From contig NZ_HG964446.1 in the NCBI RefSeq assembly GCF_000689255.1, positions 5,631,784 to 5,695,783 of the forward strand: 64,000 nucleotides of DNA, written 5' to 3'. Made by a program: the position numbers and the translations under genes. The stretch comes from Mycobacterium triplex (GTDB lineage: Bacteria; Actinomycetota; Actinomycetes; Mycobacteriales; Mycobacteriaceae). Below are positions 1 through 8,221 of this stretch, in pieces (position 1 is the first letter of the stretch; every line of letters starts with the position of its first letter). Below the pieces are notes generated by a model, which worked only from the letters and a program-made list of their open reading frames with translations, searched no databases and was not told the DNA's origin.

Positions 1-1020
1 CTCCAGCTGTTGGTCGAGCTGCGGTCCGGGCTCGACGAGGACGGCGATGACCCCAGCGCCCGCGGCGACATCGCGCAACTGCTGCGCATGTTGCGCCTGC
101 GGCACGACGTCACGTACCGCACCCGCAGCGAAATCGACAATGTGCTGGCCGAAATCGAGGCCAAGGACGGTTCGCCGGGCGGCGCCGCGAAGGCCCCGGC
201 CGCCGCGTCGGCCCCCGCGCCGGCAGCGAGCGCCGCGACCGCGGCCACCGCCCCGGCCGCGGCGAGCGACGGTGCGGCAACCGGCGGATCGAACAAGCGG
301 CTGCTCATCATCGGCGGTGCCGCAGTCGCGGTCATCGCCGCGATCGCGATCGTGGTGGTGATGACCACGCAGAGCGGCAAGACCAAGCCGGCTCCCCGGG
401 CGTCGAACTCGAATTCGGCTCCGACGGCGGCGAATTCGGGTCCGTCGGCGAACGCGAGCAAGCTGGAATCCTATTTGGTCGGTGCACCCGAAGTCGGCGC
501 CATCGTGGGTGACCCGACCGTGGTGGCCGGCGAAAAGATCAGCCAGCTGCGAAACCCCAAGTGGACCCTGACCGACCCGGCGTGCGCGGGAACCTACGAA
601 CCCGCCGTGGCCGCGGCATACCAGGGCGCCGGCGGCTTCAGCGCGGTGGGCGGCCTGATCGTGCACACGGCCGGGCAGGACCCGCCGAACCGGATCATCG
701 AGACGGTCGCGGAATTCTCGTCGCCCGACAAGGCCAGCGCTTTCGTTCAGGAGTCCGCGGACAAGTGGAAGTCGTGTGCCGGTAAGACGGTGACCGAGAC
801 GCTCAACGGCAACAGCTTTGACTGGGCCTTCGCGGACGTGACCGGCACCGTCCCGAAGATCGCCCAGCAGCGCACCCGGGGAGACAACGGCAAAATCTGC
901 CACCACGTGCTGCACGCCGACGGCGCCAGGGTCATCGACGTGACGGTGTGCGGCCCGAATGCCGCACCCGGCCAGGCGGGCAAGATCGCCGAGCAGATCG
1001 CCGCGAAATCCAATCAATAG
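1..1020 (+). CDS. Membrane-anchored protein with PknH-like extracellular sensor domain (5' partial)
   Basis: The frame is open to the left edge (codons L-Q-L precede the first TTG at 10), so the N-terminus lies outside the window. The visible part has a charged cytoplasmic segment, an Ala/Pro-rich linker (about residues 55-95), one transmembrane helix (around residues 98-120, beginning KRLLIIGGAAVAVIAAIAI), a Ser/Asn/Pro linker, and an extracellular domain of about 190 residues. That domain has the spaced cysteines and the layout (a LVGAPEVGAIVGD start, a late VCGPN) of the PknH_C sensor family, found in Ser/Thr kinases and lipoproteins of mycobacteria. No kinase motif is visible, but the N-terminus is missing. 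The cytoplasmic stretch rich in RLRHDVTYRTR is not one I recognise. Sensor role is inferred; membrane topology is fairly certain. Confidence 0.72.
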   Translation, partial: LQLLVELRSGLDEDGDDPSARGDIAQLLRMLRLRHDVTYRTRSEIDNVLAEIEAKDGSPGGAAKAPAAASAPAPAASAATAATAPAAASDGAATGGSNKRLLIIGGAAVAVIAAIAIVVVMTTQSGKTKPAPRASNSNSAPTAANSGPSANASKLESYLVGAPEVGAIVGDPTVVAGEKISQLRNPKWTLTDPACAGTYEPAVAAAYQGAGGFSAVGGLIVHTAGQDPPNRIIETVAEFSSPDKASAFVQESADKWKSCAGKTVTETLNGNSFDWAFADVTGTVPKIAQQRTRGDNGKICHHVLHADGARVIDVTVCGPNAAPGQAGKIAEQIAAKSNQ

Positions 1021-1038
1021 CAGCCCAAGACATGGAAC

Positions 1039-1087
1039 GGCCCCCGAGCCGTGTTCCTGGTTGGACAGACCGGGAAGCTCGGGGGCC
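1039..1087. terminator. Inverted repeat after the sensor-domain gene, possible terminator
   Basis: An 11-bp perfect inverted repeat, GGCCCCCGAGC (1039-1049) and GCTCGGGGGCC (1077-1087), encloses a 27-nt loop and begins 19 bp after the stop codon of the sensor gene. There is no T-tract, which is common for mycobacterial terminators. The rest of 1021-1262, up to the convergent pabC-like gene, shows no convincing ORF. Confidence 0.45.
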
Positions 1088-1262
1088 GGGTGGCTACGGG
1101 GAATTCGCCAGCGCGCGTAAATCGCCGGCTCTTCCGAGCCATTGCAGCTAGCGCGTAGCCACCTCACATGTCCATGAAGCTATCAATTTCGCGGACCACC
1201 TCCTTCCCTGTGTACGGCCGACCGTACCCGCCGCTGAACGAGCCGACAACACAATTCAGCGC

Positions 1263-2153
1263 TCAGCGATCGCTGATGATCGCCGCGTCCACCAGTTGCG
1301 CGAATTCCTCGGCCATCGGTGATCGGCCCATCGGACGACCGTCGAGCGTGTGCACGCGGGCCGCGAGCGTCATGCTTGATATCAGCCAAATCCCTTGGGC
1401 GGCATGCAGATCTGCGACCCGCAGGGCGCGATAGTCGCAGTCGTAGCCCTTGCTTCGTGCCACCTCGAACAGCGCCTGCTGCGTGGTGCCACGCAGAATC
1501 GGATACCAGGGCGGCGGCGTCAGCAGGCACAGATTACTGTCCGGGCCCGCATAAGATTCGGTGGCGATCACCACCGTCGAACGCGGGCCTTCCAGGATGT
1601 AGCCGTCCGAGCTGACGAAAATCACGTCGCCGGCGCCCCGTTGGGCCGCGTACCGCAAGGCGGCCATATTCACCGCGTACGACAGGGTTTTCGCGCCGGC
1701 CAGCAGCCACGGCATCGCTCCGGAACCGAGGGCGGGTAGTCCACGGTCCAGCGTGATCGCCGCGAGCCCGTTGTGGCGAACTACGGCAACCCTTTCCGGG
1801 ACCGGGCTGACCATCACGTACGCGGTCGGCTGCGAACCACTCTCGCGACCCCGGCTGTAGATCAACCGCAGCGCGCCTTCGGCAGCCGAGCCACCCACCC
1901 ACTCCCGGGTGGCGATCTCGATCGCGCGCCGCCACTTCGGCAGGTCCGGCTCGGGCAGATCCATGAATTTGGCGGACTGAGTGAGACGCTGCAGATGCGG
2001 CCCGACGAGACAGGCGCTGCCGTCGCGGACCAACAGGGTCTCGAAGGCCCCGTCACCGCGGACGGCCGCGAGATCGTCGGCGTGCAAGAGCGGGGTGCCG
2101 GGCGGATGTATTTCGCCGTCGAGGGTGACGATCACACCCGTCTGGGCTGCCAT
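1263..2153 (-). CDS. pabC: Class IV PLP aminotransferase / aminodeoxychorismate lyase-like (Rv0812 type)
   Basis: 296 residues, the usual size for fold-type IV PLP enzymes. The likely PLP lysine lies in LLAGAKTLSY (residues ~165-175). The cofactor-phosphate loop appears as YILEGPRSTV, and the C-terminal SSMTLAARV also fits the family. Members make 4-aminobenzoate for folate from aminodeoxychorismate, or transaminate branched-chain or D-amino acids; sequence alone does not separate these. I chose the ATG at 2153 (MAAQTGVIVTLDGE) because the family fold begins there. The frame stays open for another kilobase upstream, but only as antisense of the next gene. It is divergent from ygfZ with a 120-bp spacer; the neighbour is folate-binding, which mildly favours the folate assignment. 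Confidence 0.8.
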   Translation of the reverse strand: MAAQTGVIVTLDGEIHPPGTPLLHADDLAAVRGDGAFETLLVRDGSACLVGPHLQRLTQSAKFMDLPEPDLPKWRRAIEIATREWVGGSAAEGALRLIYSRGRESGSQPTAYVMVSPVPERVAVVRHNGLAAITLDRGLPALGSGAMPWLLAGAKTLSYAVNMAALRYAAQRGAGDVIFVSSDGYILEGPRSTVVIATESYAGPDSNLCLLTPPPWYPILRGTTQQALFEVARSKGYDCDYRALRVADLHAAQGIWLISSMTLAARVHTLDGRPMGRSPMAEEFAQLVDAAIISDR

Positions 2154-2273
2154 GCCGACAGAGCCTAGCCGTCGCGGCGACAAGCGCAGCCGGGCGGACG
2201 CCGGTCCGTAGAGTTGACGTGTGACCCGCGCCGTCGACGATGCAGGGCGAAACGATGAGGAGGAGCGGCGCAC

Positions 2274-3368
2274 ATGACTGCGGTACCCGCACCCGATTCC
2301 GGGCCCGACGCCGGCGCGGTCTGGCACTACGGCGATCCGCTCGGCGAGCAGCGCGCCGCCGAGACCGAGGCTGTGCTCGTGGACCGTTCGCACCGCGCGG
2401 TCCTCACGTTGACCGGCGCGGACCGGCAAAGCTGGCTGCACAACATCTCGACCCAACACGTCAGCGAACTTCCCGACGGCGCCAGCACGCAGAATCTCAG
2501 CCTGGACGGGCAGGGCCGCGTCGAGGACCACTGGATGCAGACCGAGCTCGGCGGCATCACCTACCTCGACACCGAGCCGTGGCGCGGTGAGCCGTTGCTG
2601 GGCTACCTGAGCAAGATGGTGTTCTGGTCGGCCGTCACGCCCGCGGCCGCCGACCTGGCGGTGTTGTCGCTGATCGGTCCGCACCTGGCCGACCGGGCGG
2701 TGCTCGACGTGCTCGGCCTGGACGCCCTGCCCGCCGAACTGGCCGCAATCGCGCTGGCCAGCGGTGGTTTTGTGCGGCGGATGCCGGCGTCGGCCGCCGG
2801 TCAGGTCGAACTCGATTTGGTGGTGCCGCGCGCCGATGTGGCCGACTGGGAAGCCCGCTTCACCCGGGCCGGCGTGCGACCGGCCGGGGTGTGGGCCTAC
2901 GAAGCCAACCGGGTTGCGGCCCTGCGCCCGCGCCTGGGCGTCGACACCGACGAACGCACGATTCCGCACGAGGTGCGCTGGATCGGTGGTCCCGGCGTCG
3001 GGGCCGTCCACCTGGACAAAGGCTGCTACCGCGGGCAAGAAACCGTCGCCCGGGTCCACAACCTGGGCAAACCGCCCCGAATGCTGGTGCTGTTGCACCT
3101 CGACGGCTCGGTGGACCGGCCGTTGACCGGTGACGCGGTGCTCGCGGCCGGGCGCTCGGTGGGACGGCTGGGCACCGTCGTCGACCACGTGGATCTGGGG
3201 CCGATCGCGCTGGCGTTGCTAAAGCGCGGGATACCTGCCGACACCCAATTGACGACGGGCGCGGAAGGGTCGGTAGCGGCGGTTATCGACACCGATTCGC
3301 TGCCGCCGAGCGACCAGATCGGCGCCGGACGGCTCGCCGTCGAGCGGTTGCGGGGCGGGACGCGATAA
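2274..3368 (+). CDS. ygfZ: Folate-binding YgfZ/GcvT-like protein
   Basis: 364 residues with a GcvT-like (aminomethyltransferase) fold and the YgfZ signature KGCYRGQETVARV at about residues 250-262, which contains the conserved cysteine. YgfZ proteins bind tetrahydrofolate and support repair or assembly of certain Fe-S enzymes and tRNA modification. The start ATG at 2274 is preceded by GAGGAGGAG (2256-2264), a strong ribosome binding site. It is divergent from the PabC-like gene and followed by a DUF3073 gene on the same strand after 147 bp. Family assignment is firm; the exact client in this organism is not known from sequence. Confidence 0.88.
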   Translation: MTAVPAPDSGPDAGAVWHYGDPLGEQRAAETEAVLVDRSHRAVLTLTGADRQSWLHNISTQHVSELPDGASTQNLSLDGQGRVEDHWMQTELGGITYLDTEPWRGEPLLGYLSKMVFWSAVTPAAADLAVLSLIGPHLADRAVLDVLGLDALPAELAAIALASGGFVRRMPASAAGQVELDLVVPRADVADWEARFTRAGVRPAGVWAYEANRVAALRPRLGVDTDERTIPHEVRWIGGPGVGAVHLDKGCYRGQETVARVHNLGKPPRMLVLLHLDGSVDRPLTGDAVLAAGRSVGRLGTVVDHVDLGPIALALLKRGIPADTQLTTGAEGSVAAVIDTDSLPPSDQIGAGRLAVERLRGGTR

Positions 3369-3515
3369 TGTCCGTTGAAGTCCAACACGGCGGGCAGGGG
3401 GCACCGACGCTCATCCGCGAGGCACGGTAAGCTGTTGGCAGGACAATAACGACACCAAGAGATCGGAGCCGCCTACTTGTTAGGCCGCTCCGTTATTGCG
3501 CGAGGGGGTTCCCCC

Positions 3516-3695
3516 ATGGGCCGCGGCCGGGCTAAGGCAAAGCAGACCAAGGTTGCTCGAGAACTTAAATACAGCTCCCCGCAGACCGACTTCGATCGGC
3601 TTCAGCGCGAGCTGGCGGGGACCGGTGTGGACCAATCCGGCGACCTGGATGGCGCCGACGAATCTTGGGATCGCGAAGACGACTGGCGCCGCTAG
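3516..3695 (+). CDS. Small DUF3073 protein (Rv0810c type)
   Basis: 59 residues starting MGRGRAKAKQTKVAREL: a lysine/arginine-rich N-terminus followed by a strongly acidic tail (DLDGADESWDREDDWRR). This is the DUF3073 pattern of Actinobacteria, whose function is unknown. The ATG at 3516 was preferred over the longer frame from 3477 because the conserved MGRGR begins here and GAGGGGG (3502-3508) is well placed as ribosome binding site. That site is followed by CCCCC directly before the start codon, so the site can pair with its own downstream bases. The basic/acidic layout suggests nucleic-acid or ribosome contact, which is speculation. Confidence 0.85.
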   Translation: MGRGRAKAKQTKVARELKYSSPQTDFDRLQRELAGTGVDQSGDLDGADESWDREDDWRR

Positions 3696-3705
3696 AACTT
3701 ACCCC

Positions 3706-3730
3706 GTGCCGATGCCGCGTGCATCGGCAC
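3706..3730. terminator. Bidirectional terminator-like hairpin between DUF3073 gene and purM
   Basis: A perfect 10-bp stem, GTGCCGATGC (3706-3715) and GCATCGGCAC (3721-3730), with a 5-nt loop CGCGT. It sits 10 bp after the DUF3073 stop codon and 28 bp before the purM stop codon, in the 63-bp space between two convergent genes. It could end both transcripts. Confidence 0.65.
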
Positions 3731-3758
3731 AGTCTTGCTCCCAGCTAGACGCAGGCTC

Positions 3759-4853
3759 TTAAAACCTGGGGTGCTGCCCAACCAGCTTCGCGCGCGGGCC
3801 TTCTTTCCCGCCTTTGCAGATCGTCCCCAACACCCAGCAGTCCAGGTGGCGCGCGGTCAATATCGCCAGGGCGCGGTCGGTGTCTTCGGGGGCGACGACG
3901 GCGATCATGCCGACGCCCATGTTGAAGGTCTTTTCCATCTCTTCGCGGGAGACGCGGCCGCGCTGGGCGATCATCGCGAACACCGGCGCCGGCGTCCAGG
4001 TGCCGCGGTCCACCTCGGCGGTCAGCCCGTGCGGGATCACGCGCTGCAGGTTGCCCGCCAATCCGCCGCCGGTGACGTGGCAGAACGTGCGGACATGGGT
4101 TTCGGCGGCCAGCGCCAGGCAGTCCTTGGCGTAGATCCGGGTGGGCTCGAGCAACTCTTCGCCCAGCGTGCGACCGAATTCCTCCACGTAGCCGGCCAGG
4201 TTCATCCGATCGATCTCCAGTAGGACGCTGCGGGCCAGGGAATACCCGTTGGAATGCAGGCCCGAGGACCCCATCGCGATGATGACGTCGCCGGGCTTGA
4301 CCCGGTCGGGACCCAACACGTCGTCGGCCTCGACCACACCGATTCCGGTCGCGGAGATGTCGTAGTGGTCCGGTTCCATCAAGCCGGGGTGTTCGGCGGT
4401 CTCGCCGCCCAGCAGCGCACAACCGGCCCGCACGCATCCCTCGGCGATGCCGCCGACGATCGCGGCCACCCGTTCGGGCACCGTGCGGCCGACGGCGATG
4501 TAGTCCTGCAGGAACAGCGGCTCGGCGCCGCAGACAACGAGGTCGTCGACCACCATGGCCACCAGGTCGAGGCCGACGGTGTCGTGCTTGTCCATCGCCT
4601 GCGCGACCGCCAGCTTGGTGCCGACGCCGTCGCTGGAGGCGGCGAGCACCGGTTCGCGGTAGTCGCCCCGCAGCGCGAACAATCCGGCGAATCCGCCCAG
4701 CCCGCCGCGCACCTCGGGCCTGGTGGCCTTTGCCGCCAGCGGCTTGAACAGATCGACCGCGCGCTCGCCGGCATCGATATCCACCCCGGCCGACGCGTAA
4801 GTAATGCCCTGGCTGCCCGGTTCTTCGCCGGGGCTTTTTGCGGGATCCGTCAT
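3759..4853 (-). CDS. purM: Phosphoribosylformylglycinamidine cyclo-ligase (AIR synthetase)
   Basis: 364 residues. PurM converts FGAM to 5-aminoimidazole ribotide with ATP, the fifth step of de novo purine synthesis, in the cytosol. Family features visible are YASAGVDIDAGE at the N-terminus, SSDGVGTKLAVAQ (substrate/ATP contact), GGETAEHPGLM and the C-terminal FNMGVGMIAVV. It follows purF by 60 bp on the same strand, so purF-purM form one transcription unit. The start ATG at 4853 gives the normal N-terminus. A hairpin lies just beyond its stop codon. Nothing unusual. Confidence 0.96.
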   Translation of the reverse strand: MTDPAKSPGEEPGSQGITYASAGVDIDAGERAVDLFKPLAAKATRPEVRGGLGGFAGLFALRGDYREPVLAASSDGVGTKLAVAQAMDKHDTVGLDLVAMVVDDLVVCGAEPLFLQDYIAVGRTVPERVAAIVGGIAEGCVRAGCALLGGETAEHPGLMEPDHYDISATGIGVVEADDVLGPDRVKPGDVIIAMGSSGLHSNGYSLARSVLLEIDRMNLAGYVEEFGRTLGEELLEPTRIYAKDCLALAAETHVRTFCHVTGGGLAGNLQRVIPHGLTAEVDRGTWTPAPVFAMIAQRGRVSREEMEKTFNMGVGMIAVVAPEDTDRALAILTARHLDCWVLGTICKGGKEGPRAKLVGQHPRF

Positions 4854-4913
4854 CGCGATAAAGGCTACCGGTAGACGCTTCCCGTCGGAATCAAACGTCT
4901 TTGAAGGACCCGA

Positions 4914-6491
4914 TCAGTGGTTGACGGGAACCTCGTCGGCCGCAACATCGCCGAGCTCCGCACCGCGCGCCGCATTGGCGAGCATGTGCTCAATGACGTT
5001 CTTGCCCAGTGCGGTTTCGCTCGGCAGCTCGATCGGATACTTGCCGTCGAAGCAGGCGGCGCAAAGCCGGGAGGCCGGCTGCTCGGTCGCGGCGATCATG
5101 CCGCGCAGCGAGAGGTAGCCCAGCGTGTCGGCGCCGATGGCGTGCCGCACCGCCTCGAGCATTTCCGCCTCGTCCTCGACGGCGTTGGCGATCAATTCGG
5201 CCGGCGACGGGAAGTCGATGCCGTAGAAGCACGGCCACTTCACCGGCGGCGAGGCGATCCGCACATGCACCTCGACGGCGCCGGCCTCGCGCAGCATGCG
5301 CAACAACGCGCGCTGCGTGTTACCCCGCACGATCGAGTCGTCCACCACGATGAGCCGCTTGCCGCGGATCACCTCTTTGAGCGGGTTCAGCTTGAGCCGG
5401 ATACCCAGCTGCCGGATCGTCTGGGACGGCTGGATGAATGTCCGCCCGACGTAGGCGTTCTTCATCAGGCCCTGCCCGTACGGGATGCCGGACTCTTGCG
5501 CGTATCCGACCGCGGCCGGGGTGCCCGATTCCGGGACGCCGATCACCAGGTCGGCGTCCACCGGGCATTCGCGAGCCAGCCGGCGACCGATCTCCACCCG
5601 GGCGCCGTGCACCGACCGACCGCCGATGGTGCTGTCCGGCCGGGCCAAGTAGACGTATTCGAAGACGCAGCCCTTCGGGGTGGGGTTGGCGAAGCGGGTG
5701 GAGCGCACGCCGTCGGCGTCGATGGCCAGCAATTCACCCGGTTCGATGTCGCGGACGAACGAGGCGCCGACGATGTCGAGCGCGGCCGTTTCGGAGGCCA
5801 CCACCCAGCCGCGGTCCAGGCGTCCCAGCGAAAGCGGCCGCACCCCATAGGGATCGCGGCAGGCGTACAGCGTGTTCTCGTCCATGAATGTCAGGCAGAA
5901 GGCGCCGCGCACGGTCGGCAGCAGTTCCAGCGCCGCCTGCTCCAGGGTGGAGTCGGCCGCGCCGTGGGCGAGCAGCGCGCCCAAGATGTCGGAGTCCGTC
6001 GTCGCCGGGGCCGGGGCGCGTTTGGCGATCAGCCCCGCGTCGCGCGCGCGCGCGGCGAGTTCGGCGGTGTTGACCAGGTTCCCGTTGTGTCCCAAGGCAA
6101 CCCCGGTGCCGGCGGCGGTGTTGCGGAACACCGGCTGGGCGTTTTCCCAGGTGGTGTCGCCGGTGGTGGAGTACCGGCAGTGCCCGATCGCGACGTGGCC
6201 TTGCATGGCGGCCAGCGTCTGCTCGTCGAACACCTGGCTGACCAGGCCGAGGTCTTTGAAGACCAGCACCTGGGATCCGTCTGCGACGGCGATACCGGCG
6301 GCTTCCTGGCCGCGATGCTGCAGCGCGTAGAGGCCGTAGTAGGTGAGTTTGGCAACTTCCTCGCCCGGGGCCCATACCCCGAATACACCGCACTCTTCGC
6401 GGGGCGAGTTCAGGTCCTGCTCGGATTCCTGGGCGGTCACGGTGGGCGGCTCCCTAGCGCGGGGTAGTGACGCTTCGGAGTTTACGGGCAC
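4914..6491 (-). CDS. purF: Amidophosphoribosyltransferase
   Basis: 525 residues. PurF makes phosphoribosylamine from PRPP and glutamine, the committed step of purine synthesis. The N-terminal nucleophile cysteine is residue 34 (PREECGVFGVW), so a propeptide of about 33 residues must be removed. The PRPP loop IVVDDSIVRGNTQRALL is present. Cysteines in PKGCVFEY, PPVKWPCFYG and RLCAACFDGKYP match the four ligands of the [4Fe-4S] cluster known in the B. subtilis-type enzyme, so this is the Fe-S form (from family knowledge). It starts with GTG at 6491. Upstream on the same strand, 85 bp away, lies a sterol-carrier-like gene; purM follows. Confidence 0.96.
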   Translation of the reverse strand: MPVNSEASLPRAREPPTVTAQESEQDLNSPREECGVFGVWAPGEEVAKLTYYGLYALQHRGQEAAGIAVADGSQVLVFKDLGLVSQVFDEQTLAAMQGHVAIGHCRYSTTGDTTWENAQPVFRNTAAGTGVALGHNGNLVNTAELAARARDAGLIAKRAPAPATTDSDILGALLAHGAADSTLEQAALELLPTVRGAFCLTFMDENTLYACRDPYGVRPLSLGRLDRGWVVASETAALDIVGASFVRDIEPGELLAIDADGVRSTRFANPTPKGCVFEYVYLARPDSTIGGRSVHGARVEIGRRLARECPVDADLVIGVPESGTPAAVGYAQESGIPYGQGLMKNAYVGRTFIQPSQTIRQLGIRLKLNPLKEVIRGKRLIVVDDSIVRGNTQRALLRMLREAGAVEVHVRIASPPVKWPCFYGIDFPSPAELIANAVEDEAEMLEAVRHAIGADTLGYLSLRGMIAATEQPASRLCAACFDGKYPIELPSETALGKNVIEHMLANAARGAELGDVAADEVPVNH

Positions 6492-6576
6492 GTAAGCCCC
6501 GCGGACGAATCTGTTGGGCGTGTTGAACGCCGAAATTATCGGCGTGTCACCCTAAACCTGCAGTTCAGAGTTATCT

Positions 6577-6966
6577 TCAGCCCACATCGAACAGGGGCAG
6601 CCAGTGGTCAATTTCACCCGCGCGGGCTCCCGACAGCGTCAGTGATCCGGCGGCCTTCGCGTCGGCGAGCGCCAACCTTCCGGTCGCCAGCAGCAGCCAG
6701 GTCCGCGGATCGGTCTCGACGACGTTGGGCGGGGTACCGCGGGTGTGTTTCGGCCCGGCCACGCATTGCACCGCGACGAACGGCGGGATCCGGACCTCGA
6801 CGCTGGCACCGGGCGCCAGCGCGGCCAGGGTGCGCGCGGTGAGCCGCACCGCGGTCGCCAGCGTGGCGCGATCGGGTGCCGGACGGGTTTCGTCGCGCAA
6901 CCAGTCCGCCATGGTCGTAAGGACCTCACGTGTCTTGGCCGGATCAGCACTATCACGGGCGGCCAT
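6577..6966 (-). CDS. Sterol carrier family protein (Rv0807 type)
   Basis: 129 residues, matching the small actinobacterial protein found directly upstream of purF. It has an alpha/beta layout with the segments ASVEVRIPPFVAVQCV, PPNVVETDPRTWLLLATGR and GSLTLSGARAGEIDHWLPLF, which fits the bacterial SCP-like fold. The PPNVVE..P.TWL motif resembles the family hallmark. Ligand and role are unknown; location before purF suggests co-transcription but no purine reaction is implied. The ATG at 6966 is separated by only 19 bp from the divergent MCE gene, so promoters of the two genes must overlap or lie inside coding sequence. Confidence 0.78.
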   Translation of the reverse strand: MAARDSADPAKTREVLTTMADWLRDETRPAPDRATLATAVRLTARTLAALAPGASVEVRIPPFVAVQCVAGPKHTRGTPPNVVETDPRTWLLLATGRLALADAKAAGSLTLSGARAGEIDHWLPLFDVG

Positions 6967-6985
6967 ACCCTAGGGTCTCAGAATC

Positions 6986-8200
6986 ATGGAGCGTCGTCGG
7001 TCCAGGCCGCCGCCCCCGTATAAGACCGTCGGCCTCGTGACGATCGTGGTCATGGGGCTTCTCGGGTTGGTCTTGTACTCGCAATTTCGCGGAGACTTCA
7101 CACCGAGGACGAAGTTGACCATGGTGGCCCCGCGCGCGGGTTTGGTGATGGACCCCGGCTCCAAGGTCACCTACAACGGTGTCGAGATCGGCCGGGTGGC
7201 CGGCATTTCCGAGATCACCCGGGACGGCAAGCCGGCCGCCAAAGTGGTGCTGGACGTGACGCCGAAGTACGTCAACATGATTCCGGCCAACGTGGCGGCC
7301 GAGGTGAAGGCGAGCACCGTGTTCGGCAACAAGTACGTCGCCTTGGCATCTCCTAAAAACCCTGTGCCACAATCGATTACACCCTCAATGGTGATCGACG
7401 CGACCACGGTGACGACCGAGTTCAACACCTTGTTCGAGACACTGACCTCGATCACCGAGAAGATCGATCCGGTCAAGGTGAACCTGACGCTGTCCGCCGC
7501 GGCACAGGCGCTGGCCGGGCTGGGCGAGAAATTCGGCGCCTCGCTACTCAACGGCAACGCGATCCTCGACGACGTTAACCCGCAGCTGCCGATGATTCAC
7601 CTCGACATTGCGCGGCTGGCGGCGCTGGGCGACACCTACGCCGACGCCGCACCGGACCTGTGGGACGCGCTCGACCACGCGGTGACCACCGCGCGGACAC
7701 TCAACCGGCAGCAGGGAGATCTGGATGCGGCATTGCTGGCGGCGGCGGGCTTGGGCAGCAGCGGCGCCGACCTGTTCGGCCGAAGCGGACCCTACCTGGC
7801 GCGTGGCGCGGCCGATCTCGTCCCCACCGCCCAGCTGCTGGACGAGTACAGCCCCGAAATCTTTTGCACCATCCGCAATTTCAACCAGGTCGCACCCAAG
7901 CTTCACGTTGCGCTCGGTGATAACGGATACGCGCTGGGGGCCCACTCGTCGGGCTCGATTGCGGGAGCGCCCAATCCGTACACCTACCCAGAAAACCTGC
8001 CCCGGACCAACGCCAGGGGCGGCCCCGGCGGGCGCCCGGGATGCTGGCAGTCGATCACCCGCGAACTGTGGCCTGCTCCGATGCTCGTCATGGATACCGG
8101 CGCGAGCGTGGCCCCCTACAACCACTTTGAGGTCGGTTCACCGGTCGCGGTGGAGTATGTGTGGGGCCGCCAACTGGGCGACAACACGATCAACCCCTGA
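6986..8200 (+). CDS. Orphan MCE-family protein (MceA-like)
   Basis: 404 residues with a short basic N-terminus, one transmembrane helix (about residues 15-31, VGLVTIVVMGLLGLVLY) and an MCE domain (about 38-120). The domain includes RAGLVMDPGSKVTYNGVEIG and STVFGNKYVALASP. A long helical region follows and then a C-terminus of the MceA type (PVAVEYVWGRQLGDNTINP). MCE proteins are substrate-binding parts of lipid or sterol importers, usually six in a row behind two YrbE permeases. Here there is one, with no YrbE gene nearby. It is followed 21 bp later by a HAD lipoprotein, probably in the same transcript. I infer it may serve a system encoded elsewhere. Confidence 0.88.
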   Translation: MERRRSRPPPPYKTVGLVTIVVMGLLGLVLYSQFRGDFTPRTKLTMVAPRAGLVMDPGSKVTYNGVEIGRVAGISEITRDGKPAAKVVLDVTPKYVNMIPANVAAEVKASTVFGNKYVALASPKNPVPQSITPSMVIDATTVTTEFNTLFETLTSITEKIDPVKVNLTLSAAAQALAGLGEKFGASLLNGNAILDDVNPQLPMIHLDIARLAALGDTYADAAPDLWDALDHAVTTARTLNRQQGDLDAALLAAAGLGSSGADLFGRSGPYLARGAADLVPTAQLLDEYSPEIFCTIRNFNQVAPKLHVALGDNGYALGAHSSGSIAGAPNPYTYPENLPRTNARGGPGGRPGCWQSITRELWPAPMLVMDTGASVAPYNHFEVGSPVAVEYVWGRQLGDNTINP

Positions 8201-8221
8201 AGAGAGACCTGAAAAGACGCA

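Noticed and set aside
1263..3188. A 641-residue minus-strand frame extending the PabC-like gene upstream
   Set aside because: The extra 345 codons are antisense to ygfZ, with composition typical of shadow frames in GC-rich DNA; the family start lies at 2153.
4917..6467. A 516-residue plus-strand frame opposite purF
   Set aside because: It is a mirror of purF with Arg/His/Gly-rich composition and no domain; GC-rich antisense frames of this sort are common here.
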